Shown here: positions 49,214-59,605 of the stretch, one piece after another | Layout: every line of letters begins with the position of its first letter | Numbering within the stretch: the first letter of the stretch is position 1 | Assembly (NCBI GenBank): GCA_005406025.1 | Contig: BGZK01001221.1 | Coordinates: 123,814-187,813 of the forward strand | Source: Eumeta japonica | Lineage: Eukaryota; Arthropoda; Insecta; Lepidoptera; Psychidae | Length of the DNA: 64,000 nt | Reading direction: 5' to 3' | Notes under the pieces: model-generated | What the model saw: the letters and a program-made list of their open reading frames with translations, nothing else | Database searches by the model: none | What the model was told of the DNA's origin: nothing | Position numbers and translations under genes: made by a program

Positions 49214-49590
49214 TTTGACGTGATAACGTCTTATAAAATCTATGAACGCCGGCTGCCCGCACGAAAAAGCATGACTCATTGTCGCGTTCCGCCTGAGCCG
49301 AGCGTGCGAGCGAGGGCGCGGAACGAGTAATCTCTCTTCCACTCCGTCGGCCGATGCATACGAGTAGAAGAGAGACAGCGGTCGCTCACAACCTACACGT
49401 GAACTGTTTTGTCAGTTGTTTATAAAATGAAAAGTTAATGCGGTTTCCATTGTTTATTACAACAACAATTGCGGCAAGTGATAATAATTCAATTCAATTC
49501 ATAAAAGTATGCAATTTTTCATCAATGTTTTCTTATGACCTTATCCCGTAAAATTATCGATCATAAACCGACTTTACAAACAAACAATTT
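49214..49590 (+). mobile_element. GACGTGACAACG element, copy C (divergent)
   Basis: It starts TTTGACGTGATAACGTCTTA and ends near AACCGACTTTACAAACAAAC, matching both ends of copies A and B. The interior differs: GCATGACTCATTGTCGCG, GAGCGTGCGAGCGAGGGCGC, AGAGAGACAGCGG. It is CpG-rich in its first 190 bp. A separate subfamily of the same element is the simplest reading. Confidence 0.65.
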
Positions 49591-50910
49591 TTAGTAATTA
49601 TTAAAGTATATATATATTGAAAAATAAATACTGGTAATGTTCATTAGTTCATTTATGAAAATTTCCTTATTAAATCAAATATATTTATAGCGGCTTATAC
49701 AATTGCAACATAGTTCATTTTTTTTTTGCCCAAAAAGGAAACGTCGGTGCCGAAGTCTATTTTGACGATACCTTAAACAATTTCGTATTCGTTCACTAAA
49801 CTCTATCTAACTACTAAGATACGTTAAAAAACACTAAGATAAACTGAATAATCTCGTGCCTAGTTCATAATAAAACCATGACGACAGCAGACAGTGAATC
49901 GCATATTTATTGCCACAAGATAGCGGGAGTCGATAAAGGACGCTGCGGTCGTGTCGTTGCGTCGCGTCGTCACAAAATCACCAAGCTGCACGTGCGTAGG
50001 CGCAGACGCGAATGCGTACCTATGCGCAGAAGTAGGGACGAAATAAATACTTATTTTATTCATAGAAAACATCTAGCATATATTTGTCTCTGAAAGACTG
50101 CTGATACCGGCTCAAAACATAGCTCACGAACTGCGATATTATCAAGTAGCCTGTGCCTTTTGCTGTCTCAGCTTTTGCCGGGGGCCAGTAGAGCTGAGGG
50201 CATAAGGTTTTACTTGAGAATAGTTTGGAATATAAATTTACGTACATACATTATACTTGAAAAAATATTTGATTATTTTTGTGATTCTAATATACGTTCT
50301 ATTCTAAAATGAAGTATCTTCTTTTTGAATCTGCTTTCTGCTTTATTGTCGATATTATTCTCTTTAGATATGGGTCCTCTTCTATTTAACATTTTTACTT
50401 GTACACAATAAGTTTTACTTTCATAAAGACTGTAATCAGTAATTTTATTTAAAGCTCATACCCAGCAGGGTAGCCAAATAGTATTATAGGTGATGATGCT
50501 ATTTTTCCATTCATCTCTTGGTTCACTAGCATCAATAACGACCGGTAACTTACCAGATAGATATGGCGCATACGAAGTATACTGTTTTGTCATAGAACTT
50601 ATATATAAATCATTTACTACAGACTGTTAACAAAAATATAAGTAATTTTACAAATCGTATTCCACAGCACATAACGAAACGAAATATTGACACTAATCAA
50701 TATACAGACATTCCTAATCACTTACATCGAAGAGCTAGAATAAAAAAGAGTAAAAGTTTCTTTGAAATTTTGTTGTCCATTGAACATTGTTAGCTAGTTA
50801 CAAGTTTGTAAATGCTACAGGAATATCTTATAATAGTTTTATAATAGATTTGGTGGTAATATTTTGGGGCACGGCAACAATGTACGATAATATTTTTGAA
50901 AACATACTAA
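49591..50910. other. Spacer with a small Arg-rich frame
   Basis: 49880-50050 is CpG-rich. A 71-codon plus-strand frame there (49878-50093) is Arg-rich with no known domain, and a 70-codon frame runs on the opposite strand. I do not call either a gene. The rest is AT-rich. Confidence 0.4.
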
Positions 50911-50914
50911 ATGT

Positions 50915-50985
50915 GAAAAAGAGCTTGCATGCTCCTCTGAGAGTAGATAATCCTCACCGCCCATAGGTACCCGCTACGCCAAAAT
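50915..50985 (-). repeat. Lepidopteran-type repeat tail, copy 3
   Basis: The minus strand reads GGCGTAGCGGGTACCTATGG then GCGGTGAGGATTATC and GAGCATGCAAGCTC, the order seen at 39520-39590. Confidence 0.55.
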
Positions 50986-51745
50986 TCATAATTGATTTTC
51001 CGACTTTTTATGAGGAGTATGCTCTTTTATTGAATTTTTTTTTGTTATAATTGATTGAAAACACTGTTGATGGTAGAACATTCCATATTTTTACCTTACG
51101 TCGAAGAAAAACACGCGTGAAACGTAAGGTTATAGCAAAGCTAGTTTTCAAGATGATGATGATGATAGTATTCCTGGTGACCGGAACGATGTCGAAATTG
51201 TGCGGTAGAAATAAAGTTGAATAATTTTTCACAGCATTTTCTTGCTATATGTGATAAATCATGTATAAAGATGGTACGTCTCTTCGCAAAGGTTGAAGTG
51301 ACCGGATAATACTGGGTCGCCGACGATTCGAGGCGCCTGACATTGGATACGGTTTAGAGGCAAGCGTAGATATCGAAACGCCTCAGCCTAGAGGGGACAA
51401 CAATACTCTAGATGCGGTAGGATCTGATGCGATCGGATGTACCTTATAAATTAAAGGCTATGGTCCGGCTTGACTTACTGTCGTGCTTTGTTGAGCAACC
51501 TAAGCGTTTTAAAAGCCGGTTTCATTATAATCTCTTGGTAAACGTTTTTCTGTATGTCGACACCAAGGATCTAGATACTCGGTATGATACTAGGAGAAAT
51601 GCTTCAGAAGAAAGAAAAAGGAACAAAGGAGAAATTTCGGCGGTAAACTGGCAAAGCTTTTTAGTGGATTTCATAAAAATCCTAACTATTGCATCAATCC
51701 TCATGACGCAACTTTTATAAATTTTTGCTGTTTTACAACTTAACT
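50986..51745. other. Spacer, unassigned
   Basis: GATGATGATGATGA lies at about 51152-51166. 51270-51720 is of balanced composition with a 97-codon frame (51427-51720) that has no domain I recognise. It may be old transposon DNA. Confidence 0.35.
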
Positions 51746-51747
51746 CG

Positions 51748-51790
51748 ACGAGCTGAGTCAGAAAATATACATGGTTCAAAAGTATATACG

Positions 51791-51855
<65 letters not shown>

Positions 51856-52125
51856 ATATAACGCAGGGCTTGTCGGCACGATAACGTCTAGAATTCTTTA
51901 GAGATCTTAGTGAAACTCAACATACATGTTTTATAAACGATTACAAAGGTCGAGTTCATATTTGCGCCAAATCGGTCAACTAGTTTAGAAATTACAGCAT
52001 TTAAAATTTTGAAAATCCGAAAATTACATATTTCATATGAATTACATATGAAAGTAAAATTAAATCTACTTCCATTTCGGCTGCCGAATGGCCTTTTTCA
52101 TTTTAAATTGAAAAAAGTTAAATCT
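51748..52125 (+). repeat. Dispersed repeat family R2, copy 1
   Basis: GAGCTGAGTCAGAAAATATA, a (TA)n tract at 51804-51847, GGCACGATAACGTCTAGAAT, CAACTAGTTTAGAAATTACA and finally GGCTGCCGAATGGCCTTTTT at 52079-52098. The same blocks in the same order lie at 54426-54830. Non-coding. The family is unassigned; R2 is only a label used here and does not mean the R2 retrotransposon. Confidence 0.7.
51804..51847. repeat. (TA)n microsatellite, 44 bp
   Basis: A TA run followed by (AC)4, lying inside the dispersed repeat copy. Confidence 0.95.
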
Positions 52126-52189
52126 AACTCAATACGAGATCGACTCTACAGATGACGCGATTTCAGACACGAGTTGATTTTGACACTCA

Positions 52190-52920
52190 ACGTGATTCCA
52201 GAAGATATTGGTGTGCCCAGAGCATTAAAATACATACACAATTCTGTCAGCCGTATAGCAATCAATGTGATTGATATTCAGCAAACCATTCATTTAAAGA
52301 CTAAACGAAGCAGGGGACAGAACAGAGCCTTGAAAAATACGGGAATTTAAGATCATGTCATGAACCGTCAATAACAAGTTCATTGTTCCGTCTAGTGAGA
52401 AAATTGCCCATTCAAGTGCACAATTTCTCGGGAAATCCATAGGAAGGGAGTTTCAATAGAAACGTTTTGTGCAAGACCCTATCAAAGACCCTTCACTGTA
52501 TCCAAACTTAATGTCCTTTCGCTCTCCATAGCGTCTGCCTGACGTTGAGTCAATAAGGTAAGAAGATCACCAGCTGAACCACACCTACAAAAACCATACT
52601 TGCGGTCTATTTCTCTATGTTTTTCTAAGTAGCTCATGATGTGGCTGTTAATATTGCATTCTATTATTCTGGAGGATTTTATCCTCCAGAATAATAGAAT
52701 GTATATAATGTGTATAATTACGATAGGTCTATAATTTAATAGATCAGAACGTTCACCTTCCTTAGGGATAGGCGGCGCTAAAACTATTTTCAAGCGCCCG
52801 GTACTATACTGAAAGAATATCAATGACGAAACATGTGAATCAAAATTGCTGTTTACTCGGGAGCCCATATCTTAAGTAAAATGGGAGGTATTCCATCAGA
52901 TGTCAAGATGTTATGGAAAA
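52190..52920 (-). pseudogene. LINE reverse transcriptase pseudogene
   Basis: The minus strand, in several frames, shows SDGIPPILLKIWAPE (about 52910-52865), PIPKEGERSDLLNYRPI (about 52785-52735), SYLEKHREI then YGFCRCGSAGDLLTLLTQR (about 52640-52535), SLDTVKGL (52505-52482), and decayed versions of the following blocks, including a region equivalent to the YADD box near 52260. These are the ordered fingers-palm motifs of a non-LTR retrotransposon polymerase. The gene has frameshifts and stops after SLDTVKGL, and the endonuclease and C-terminal parts are missing. It carries an internal 24-nt inverted insertion (52657-52701). Confidence 0.85.
52657..52701. repeat. Perfect palindrome, 21-bp arms, TTT loop
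   Basis: Arms 52657-52677 and 52681-52701 are exact reverse complements around TTT. The right arm corresponds to the normal LINE sequence (minus strand SRIIEC). The left arm is extra relative to related elements, so it looks like an inverted duplication that kept the frame. Confidence 0.9.
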
Positions 52921-54119
52921 AAATGGTCTACATATACCTCTGTAAAATAAATATCTGCCGCAAAATTATTATAACGAAAATTAGATTATGTCTTGATACC
53001 TCTAACATCCACAGTCGAGTTTGAATAAAAAGACTACTCATGTGTCAGTTTTCTTTTTTACTGTAGGGGCCAGCAAACCATCCTCCCTACATAGGGGGTG
53101 AAGGTTATATTTACAAAAGGGCTCGAGTCACTCTGATAATCATCAGAACATCAAATCGCCGACATCTTCTAATATACGATTTTCGACAATTCACTTACCG
53201 AACCGACAATTTGTATAATTCAATATTTTTAGCGGGAAAGTAAAAGGCAGCCCAATACTAATTAGCTACAGAAATGAAGATTCGTAGTCAGATTTACTGT
53301 TTTCTTTTCTTTTTTTCCTTGTAGCAAAGCTTTTAAGAGAAATTACATCTTGATGTATACTCGAGAAATTATTACGTACTTATACCTACTTTCACTATGC
53401 AGCGCAATCTGTACAGCGCTCCAAACAAATCTATGAAAGCGGAGTATTTATTAAACATGATGATTATTCAAAAGCTTGTCGAAGATCGTTTGCTGTCTCT
53501 AAAAGTAGTCTCGTTATATCTGTATTCTACGTACAGAAGTTTTTAAATATCAATAAATAAAAACGAGCCTAGCAGATGTGAAACATATAACTAAATAATA
53601 TATACTAATATAAAACTTTTTTATCATTTAAACGTTTTTGACTTTCGGCTGAGGAAATTGTAAATTTTCGATTGGCAAGTTATTTTCATTTTGAAAAATC
53701 CCGTTTTCTTCATAAGACAACGTTTTAATGTTCCATGAAGCTGTTTTCGATCAATTTAATGTCTGTATGCGTGTATATATATATATATATATCTCATAAC
53801 TTTTAAAAGAATTTAGTTGTGATCTATTGAAATTATATTTGCGTCGTCGGAGTTTCAACCAATTTCAATTCAGTGGAAATACTAAGTTAAAAGAGTAAAA
53901 AAATAAAGCTCTTTTTAAACAAATTTAAATTGTTTTGTCAGTCAATTTTACAAAACAATAAACTTGTTATCAGTGTAAACAACAACTTTTTCTCTAGCAG
54001 TTTGTTACAGCGGTACTATTTCAAGAGTCTGTATTATCAATTTAGAGCCTAATGCTGTTATGGTAATATTGGTATTCTAAAATTGTCGTTATGCGAATTA
54101 GCGAAATGTACAGTACAAC
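52921..54119. other. AT-rich spacer
   Basis: No gene recognised. TGTAGGG/CCCTACA inverted pair near 53062-53091; (TA)n at 53774-53792. Confidence 0.4.
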
Positions 54120-54267
54120 GCACGAAACTCTGCCGCTCTGAGTTGCCTGCGAATGATATACTGCGCAGGTATGACGCTCCCCGATCCTTCCTTCCTTTCC
54201 CTTGCGTTCCTACTTAACGTCATTGCGTCGCTTACGTGACTAATATCACAGTGGCAGAGTTTCCTGC
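54120..54267. mobile_element. 148-bp terminal-inverted-repeat element
   Basis: The left arm 54120-54141 and right arm 54246-54267 are inverted copies of 22 bp with three mismatches, sharing the core GAAACTCTGCC. Inside, CCTGCG (54145-54150) and CGCAGG form a second hairpin. The interior is less AT-rich than the flanks. MITE-like; no clear target duplication. Confidence 0.5.
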
Positions 54268-54423
54268 ATTTAATAGTGTAATCCTACATTAACAACATCT
54301 GCTATAGTTTTGCACTTCGCAATCTCCGTTCTGTATTAGTAGATTTCTTTAGGAATTCAACTTTTGTATTTCGTCTCATGGCGGTACTTTGCACAAATTT
54401 TGTCATATTATATTCTTTGTGGC

Positions 54424-54830
54424 CGAGGTGGCTCAGAAAATAGCATCGGTTCAATAGTGTGTATATATTACATATACATGGTATATGACGCGGATGGTCA
54501 TCACGATAGCGTTCGCAATTCTCAAGGGATCTTAATGAAACTTGGCACACTTATTCTATAGGCGATTACCTTGAAGGAGTTCGAAGATGAGTTAATTCCA
54601 CTAGTTAGTTACGAAATGGTGTCCATTTGAAATTTCGAAAATACTAAAAAACGATTTTTCAATGACTTTTTCACGAAATAACTTTTGAAGTATGAGAAAA
54701 AAAATGGCCAACAAAAAAATTTAAGTTTTAGCTAAAAATAAATAACTGTTTATACTTTTAATATTCACTGAAAGGATGAGAAATCTACGTCCATTTCGGA
54801 TGCCGAGCGGCCTTCTTTGTTTTGATTGAT
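54424..54830 (+). repeat. Dispersed repeat family R2, copy 2
   Basis: Contains GAGGTGGCTCAGAAAATAGC, CATCACGATAGCGTTCGCAA, TTCTCAAGGGATCTTAATGA, CCACTAGTTAGTTACGAAAT and GGATGCCGAGCGGCCTTCTT, parallel to 51748-52125. Direct orientation, about 2.7 kb apart. A 65-codon frame inside it is not a gene. Confidence 0.7.
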
Positions 54831-55689
54831 ATTCAAATCAAATCAAACCATTGTTATATTTTGATTAATTTCACTAAGTGTTAGAATGCTTGATTCTGAC
54901 TACAAATTTACTTGAACGATTCAAACCTTGTACCGCATATTTTAATGATTTCTTGCATTATACCATATTTTTATTTTTTTACCTATGATTAGGTAAAGCC
55001 ACTAGCCGATACAAGAGTGGTCGGGTTTGTCTATATTTTTGGTCATTCACCTTCAATTTCTTGATAAAATCAAATCTAGAATAATAATGAAATGAATGAT
55101 AACGAAACATAAAAACTGAATTAAGTACGTCCGACGGTAAGCCATCAAATACACTTTATTATCTTCCATGAAAATTTTTAGAACGGAATCCGACTAATAT
55201 AAAGCACTACTAAAGTTAGACACGAGTGTTTCGTAGTGCCCCGCTTTGTATAATCGGGAATTTAAAACATTCATTATTTAGAAGTGATCGCACTTCGCCC
55301 TTTCTTTTTATCCAAGGTAATAAAAGAAAAAAGTTAATAAATCGGGGCTTCAGAATAAAAGTTTCTCCCGGAGAGTTTAGTTTGATGTAAAAAATCCGCC
55401 GGCTCATCAATGACACGCCGTCAAGAGGCGTACAGAATTATATACTTTCTCGCTAAACAGCGCAAGAAGCGAGTCTGTCCATCGACAATTTTCGGACCAT
55501 CTTACTTGGCTTAGTATAAATAAATTCTACAATATTTCGTAGTAGTAATGATAATAGTAATCATTTCTGCTATTTTATATACAGTGATTTGATTTTTATG
55601 TGTATAATTGTAGACGTGCGTAGCTTTTGTACACATATAAAACGATTTTTACATAGAATCGATCATAACATACAGGCATGGCGGGCGTA
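54831..55689. other. AT-rich spacer
   Basis: No gene recognised. Confidence 0.4.
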
Positions 55690-56130
55690 CGTCATACGTT
55701 AACGTTTATGAAGCCACGACACCACGAGACGCCCGGCCCTCAACCGACATCGCGCCTGGTCCGTTATTGGCAGCACGTTTGTTGTAAACGACGAAACGGC
55801 ATTGAAACAGAATTACGCGTATACGTTTACCTGCACTGAAATGTAGTTCAAATAGTAATCGATCTTTTAATAACCCGTCGCGTCCGCCGCCCACCGGCGC
55901 GCGCGCGGCGTGCACACTGTTGCACGGAATCATCGCGCACGAATTCATCGTGCTGAGCGCGTCCGTGACCTTGATCTCGCACGCAGCGGCGAGCGGCGCG
56001 GCGCGTGCGTTTGTACGTTGGCCACCATTCGGTCATCGGCGAAACTGCACCTCGTGAAAGCGGCGCTGGCGTTCCGCGGCGAGTATATCTTTTAATTCTT
56101 CCATCGCGGTACTCCGAGGTGAGATAAAAG
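55690..56130. promoter_or_regulatory. CpG island
   Basis: CpG-dense block peaking at 55875-56090 (GCGTCCGCCGCCCACCGGCG, GAGCGGCGCGGCGCGTGCG). The frames on both strands (55706-55948, 55848-56171, 55910-56095) are R/A-rich without domains. A donor-like GAGGTGAGAT lies near 56116. Regulatory or 5' exon identity is inferred. Confidence 0.4.
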
Positions 56131-56202
56131 ATGTGTTTCCAACAATTATCCATTATTTCGTTATCGGACAAAGCGTTGACAAGTTCAGTCGTCTTAAATT
56201 GT

Positions 56203-56665
56203 TTTGACGTGACAACGTCTTAAATTAGGTTGCGACTGGGAGTCACTTATGAAAAGGTGTAACGCTCGGTAACGTAACGATGAGTCACCGAACGAGAGAG
56301 GCCCGCCGAATGCCTTGCGTCTCTCTCCCACTCAACTATGATCGGTCTGCCGCGCGCGCAGCTAGAGAATAGTGCATAGCTTGCAAATGTATTGCAAGTT
56401 ATTGTATGTATATTTGTATATAAATACGTATGTATGTGTAAAGGTAAAAATAAAATTTTGTTAATATGAAATTCAGTGCGAGATTCTTTGTATAAATTAA
56501 TGTTTTAAATATAATTCTTTGTATAAATAAATGTTTTAAATTGTTACTATTATTTCATCCTTCTTCCTACTATACGAATGAATATTCACATTAAAATGAT
56601 TTTACCATTCAAAGTCGTTGTCACGTAAAACTTTCGCCCGTATACCGACTTTACAGGCAACCAAA
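56203..56665 (+). mobile_element. GACGTGACAACG element, copy A
   Basis: Nearly identical to the reverse complement of 32657-33107, differing by a few substitutions and short indels. ACGTGACAACG (56207-56217) and CGTTGTCACGT (56616-56626) form an 11-bp perfect inverted pair. It contains TGAGTCA (AP-1-type), GAGAGAG, CTCTCTCCC and a roughly 31-bp tandem duplication around 56482-56545. High similarity to copy B implies recent spread. Confidence 0.8.
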
Positions 56666-57337
56666 TTTTTTTTCTTTTTTTTTCGGTAAAAAAGAACCTG
56701 TCATAATAAAATGTCCCTCTCTTAAACGAGGACTACGCTGCCAGCTGAAATTCCATTAGTTTATGACTCGTTCTGCAGCATTTCTGCTGTGGAAACTAAA
56801 TTGACATCCGGCCCTAAATGTCAGCTCGAACCCAAATTACGACTATAAAATAGCAAATTGTTACGAAAATCTTACGACAATTTTCGTATTGAATTTCGTA
56901 ATGAAGAGCATTAGCTCTTCTGTGTTTGTAGATTCGTTAAGGAAAATACACCGAAAAGTAATGTGTTTGTGTTTCAGGATATGTAAGTTTCATATCAATA
57001 GTGATGCTAGTTCTAAGGTGTATTCAATATTATTTGGATACTTATTCATTTGTTCATGAAACACTTACAGCTATCATATAACAAGATAAATAACTAATTA
57101 TATATATGTTATTCCATTACAAGTTTTCATTTATAGATAAAGAATAATACGTTGAAACACGGCCAAAAAAAAATATAACAATTAAAAACAAAAACGAATA
57201 CCGTACTAAATTATTAAAAAAACACAGTAATTAATTAATAGTAACTGCAAAGTAAGCTATTTAAAAAATAACCTTAAATAGCTAGTTTGAAAATGAAAAA
57301 AATATATTTGTCAATTGTCGCCCGCTCATAAAGCAGT
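56666..57337. other. AT-rich spacer
   Basis: A T-run follows the element. No gene recognised. Confidence 0.4.
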
Positions 57338-57650
57338 TTAAAGACGATAAAGTCGATGCCTAAATTTTAACGATAAGTCGTTGATTAGGTAACAGGCTCT
57401 ATTAAAAAAAAAACTGTTTTGCCGATATTTGGTTATGCGGAGCTGTGTTTTAAACAAAAGTAGTTTTCTAAGTGATCTGCACTGCGCGCGAAAGGGGATC
57501 TTATTTGGCAGTTCTGTGCAATCTATAGATCCATCAAAGATACGGACTAATAATGAAGTGTCAGCAGTGTTTCTGCGCAAGTATAACGGCAATACGTAGT
57601 GACGCTTGCAGCGCATTTCGTAGGTTGAATATCTTTGATACGATTCAAAT
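57338..57650 (-). pseudogene. LINE reverse transcriptase C-terminal region
   Basis: An open minus-strand frame reads YEMRCKRHYVLPLYLRRNTA, then LLVRIFDGSIDCTEL, NKIPFRAQCRSLR, and KYRQNSFFFNRACYLINDL. The pattern RR..AD..LLV.I..G.IDC.EL...I.FR...RSLR..F is the C-terminal region downstream of the polymerase in a non-LTR element group. It is a different family from the ACMKRLMDV type at 6.9 kb. The fragment has no polymerase core attached. Recognition is by motif order from memory. Confidence 0.6.
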
Positions 57651-58385
57651 TCCGAGTACCGTATTTTTTTTTAATTCACTCTATTCTATTTATATATTGA
57701 TAGATAGACAGATATCAAAGTTGAAGTTCCCGTTTTGCGAATATTTAAATTCTAACGATTTTAATATTCGTAAAATTAGCCGAAGACCGTGTAACATATC
57801 CGAGAGCTTTAGAAGATTTTTTGACGACGGCATCAATATGAGACTCGCAGAGTTATTTCAGAACGATACCCCAAATTTCATTAGTCTTTGCTACGATATG
57901 ATCGTTCAATCTATAGCTGACCGGAAGTCAATTCCGTTTTCCTCCTAAAGTAATACGCAAGCATTTGGGTACATCGAGGTCAAGGTTATTTGAATCTCGT
58001 GTTTCAGCATGACATTCAAATTTGTATTGTAAATTTTTAAAAACAGTCTTTTGTAGATTTCACTAAAAAGTAAATGGCTTCGTGGTTATTGTGTTATAAT
58101 AATGTCGTTTTAGTACATTTAGATGAAATTATTTTGCGTAGCTCCAGTATGGCATTTTTACATTTGAACATAAAATCTTTTATACGGAAACGGATATGGC
58201 GCACACCTAAGCGCTGAACACCACACACAATTGGATTTTGCAGGAAAGAGGTTCTTACGCCAACAGTTTTTTTTTTGTTTTGACAATTTCAGCACTTGTC
58301 CCCGACTTCGACTGCATATCGTAGTATTGAACCGAACCACAAGATTGATTATGGAAATTCTTTCACTAAAAAAGATATACTATCT
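57651..58385. other. Spacer; unassigned open frame
   Basis: A 131-codon plus-strand frame spans 57553-57948, overlapping the LINE fragment on the opposite strand. Its second half (FRRFFDDGINMRLAELF, then LCYDMIVQSIADRK) is not low-complexity, but I recognise no family. The rest is AT-rich. Confidence 0.35.
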
Positions 58386-58389
58386 CCTA

Positions 58390-58560
58390 GTAATATAGCC
58401 TATACTTTATTTCGATACTAGATTTGTCCGAATCGGAATCGTGATCAGTAGCGGTATCAAAATCGAAAACAAAACTGTGAGCAGGATCGAACACCAAGAC
58501 AGTTCAATATAAGAGATGAAGAAACATATTCCACGTTCATGAGGGCGAAAGCTGCGAGCA
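58390..58560 (+). repeat. GATC-hexamer element, copy 6 (short)
   Basis: CGAATCGGAATCGTGATCAG, then CAAAATCGAAAACAAAACTG and AGGATCGAACACC, followed by CCACGTTCATGAGGGCGAAA at 58531-58550, the decayed tail of this family. Confidence 0.5.
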
Positions 58561-58761
58561 TTATAGATTTTTACTTAAACTTCCGCAATATGCACGATGA
58601 CTGATTTTCAGAAACTACTCCATACTGTTTTTACGTGTCTATTTTATACAAAATAAATTGTATTTCTGTAAAAAACCAAGATTTTGATGCAAAAAATTAC
58701 AAATAAAAAATTAAATTTGAATTATGTACCAAAACGCTAGATTGATAATGACATCTGTCTA

Positions 58762-58769
58762 TGACGTCA
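58762..58769. promoter_or_regulatory. CRE palindrome upstream of THAP pseudogene
   Basis: TGACGTCA within ATGACGTCACGC, about 100 bp before the first THAP cysteine. It may be part of the promoter of the original transposase gene. Confidence 0.35.
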
Positions 58770-59034
58770 CGCTTTCGTAAACATTTGGTAGCAGCTTGAA
58801 TGTGTATTGTTTATTTTGATATCTAATTTAGATTTGTGCCAAAGTCATGAATCCTAATGTCTATGGTGTGCGGTTCCTCAATGTAATAATACATCTGTAA
58901 AAACTCCAAACAAGTTATTTATTAACGTCTCAATGCATAAAAAACATAGAAACAAGTGGTTAAATCTTGCAAGGCGAGATCTAGCAGATATATTTTCAAG
59001 TTCAGTAATTTACTTCTGTGAAGACCATTTTGAC

Positions 59035-59167
59035 GTAAGTGTTAACTTTATTCGCTATATAATCGTGAATTAATGAACATAATTATCCTAATTTATAGAT
59101 AATTCAGTCGTCAAGTTTGAAGTTAAGTTCTATTTCTTTATTGATAAAAAATTTAATCTTGCTCCAG
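59035..59167 (+). other. Intron 1 of THAP-DDE pseudogene
   Basis: 133 bp, GTAAGT...TTGCTCCAG, phase 0. It joins EDHFD to LLNDMENYIQYC, giving a continuous THAP domain; the intron breaks that domain if not removed. Confidence 0.75.
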
Positions 59168-59430
59168 TTACTAAATGATATGGAAAACTACATTCAGTAT
59201 TGTGTGATGGGTTCCGACAGTTTCCGAAATATGCACGAAGTCAGGGTGTATTCTCACAAAATTTTAATGCCAACCAGACAGAAAAAAACGAATTGCTACC
59301 ACCACAGAATGACCTTATGTTATAAAAAAGCAAAGAAAGATGTTAATTGAAAATAGTGAAAACTATTTAGCAGAGATAAATACGTCTACAATACATTTAG
59401 AAACTGCAGGCGCTTCATCGCAGAGTTCCG

Positions 59431-59605
59431 GTAGGTACACAAATTAAAACTTTCTTATTTTAGGTTGAATCATAGTCATATACATTTTTGTTTAACACAT
59501 CTCCAATAATATTATTATATGATCTTAATTGATTTAACTGGTTGCTTATGTAGTAAAAAAATACTATTATACTCTCTCTAGCATGAACTTATTGTTATGT
59601 TTTAG
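59431..59605 (+). other. Intron 2 of THAP-DDE pseudogene
   Basis: 175 bp, GTAGGT...TATGTTTTAG. Exon 3 resumes at 59606 and leads into the ICQLPQKADKSIQVQ frame. The donor is less canonical than that of intron 1. Confidence 0.55.

Noticed and set aside
49878..50093. 71-codon Arg-rich frame as a small basic protein gene
   Set aside because: CpG-rich patch with an equally long frame on the other strand; no domain, no splice or start context support.
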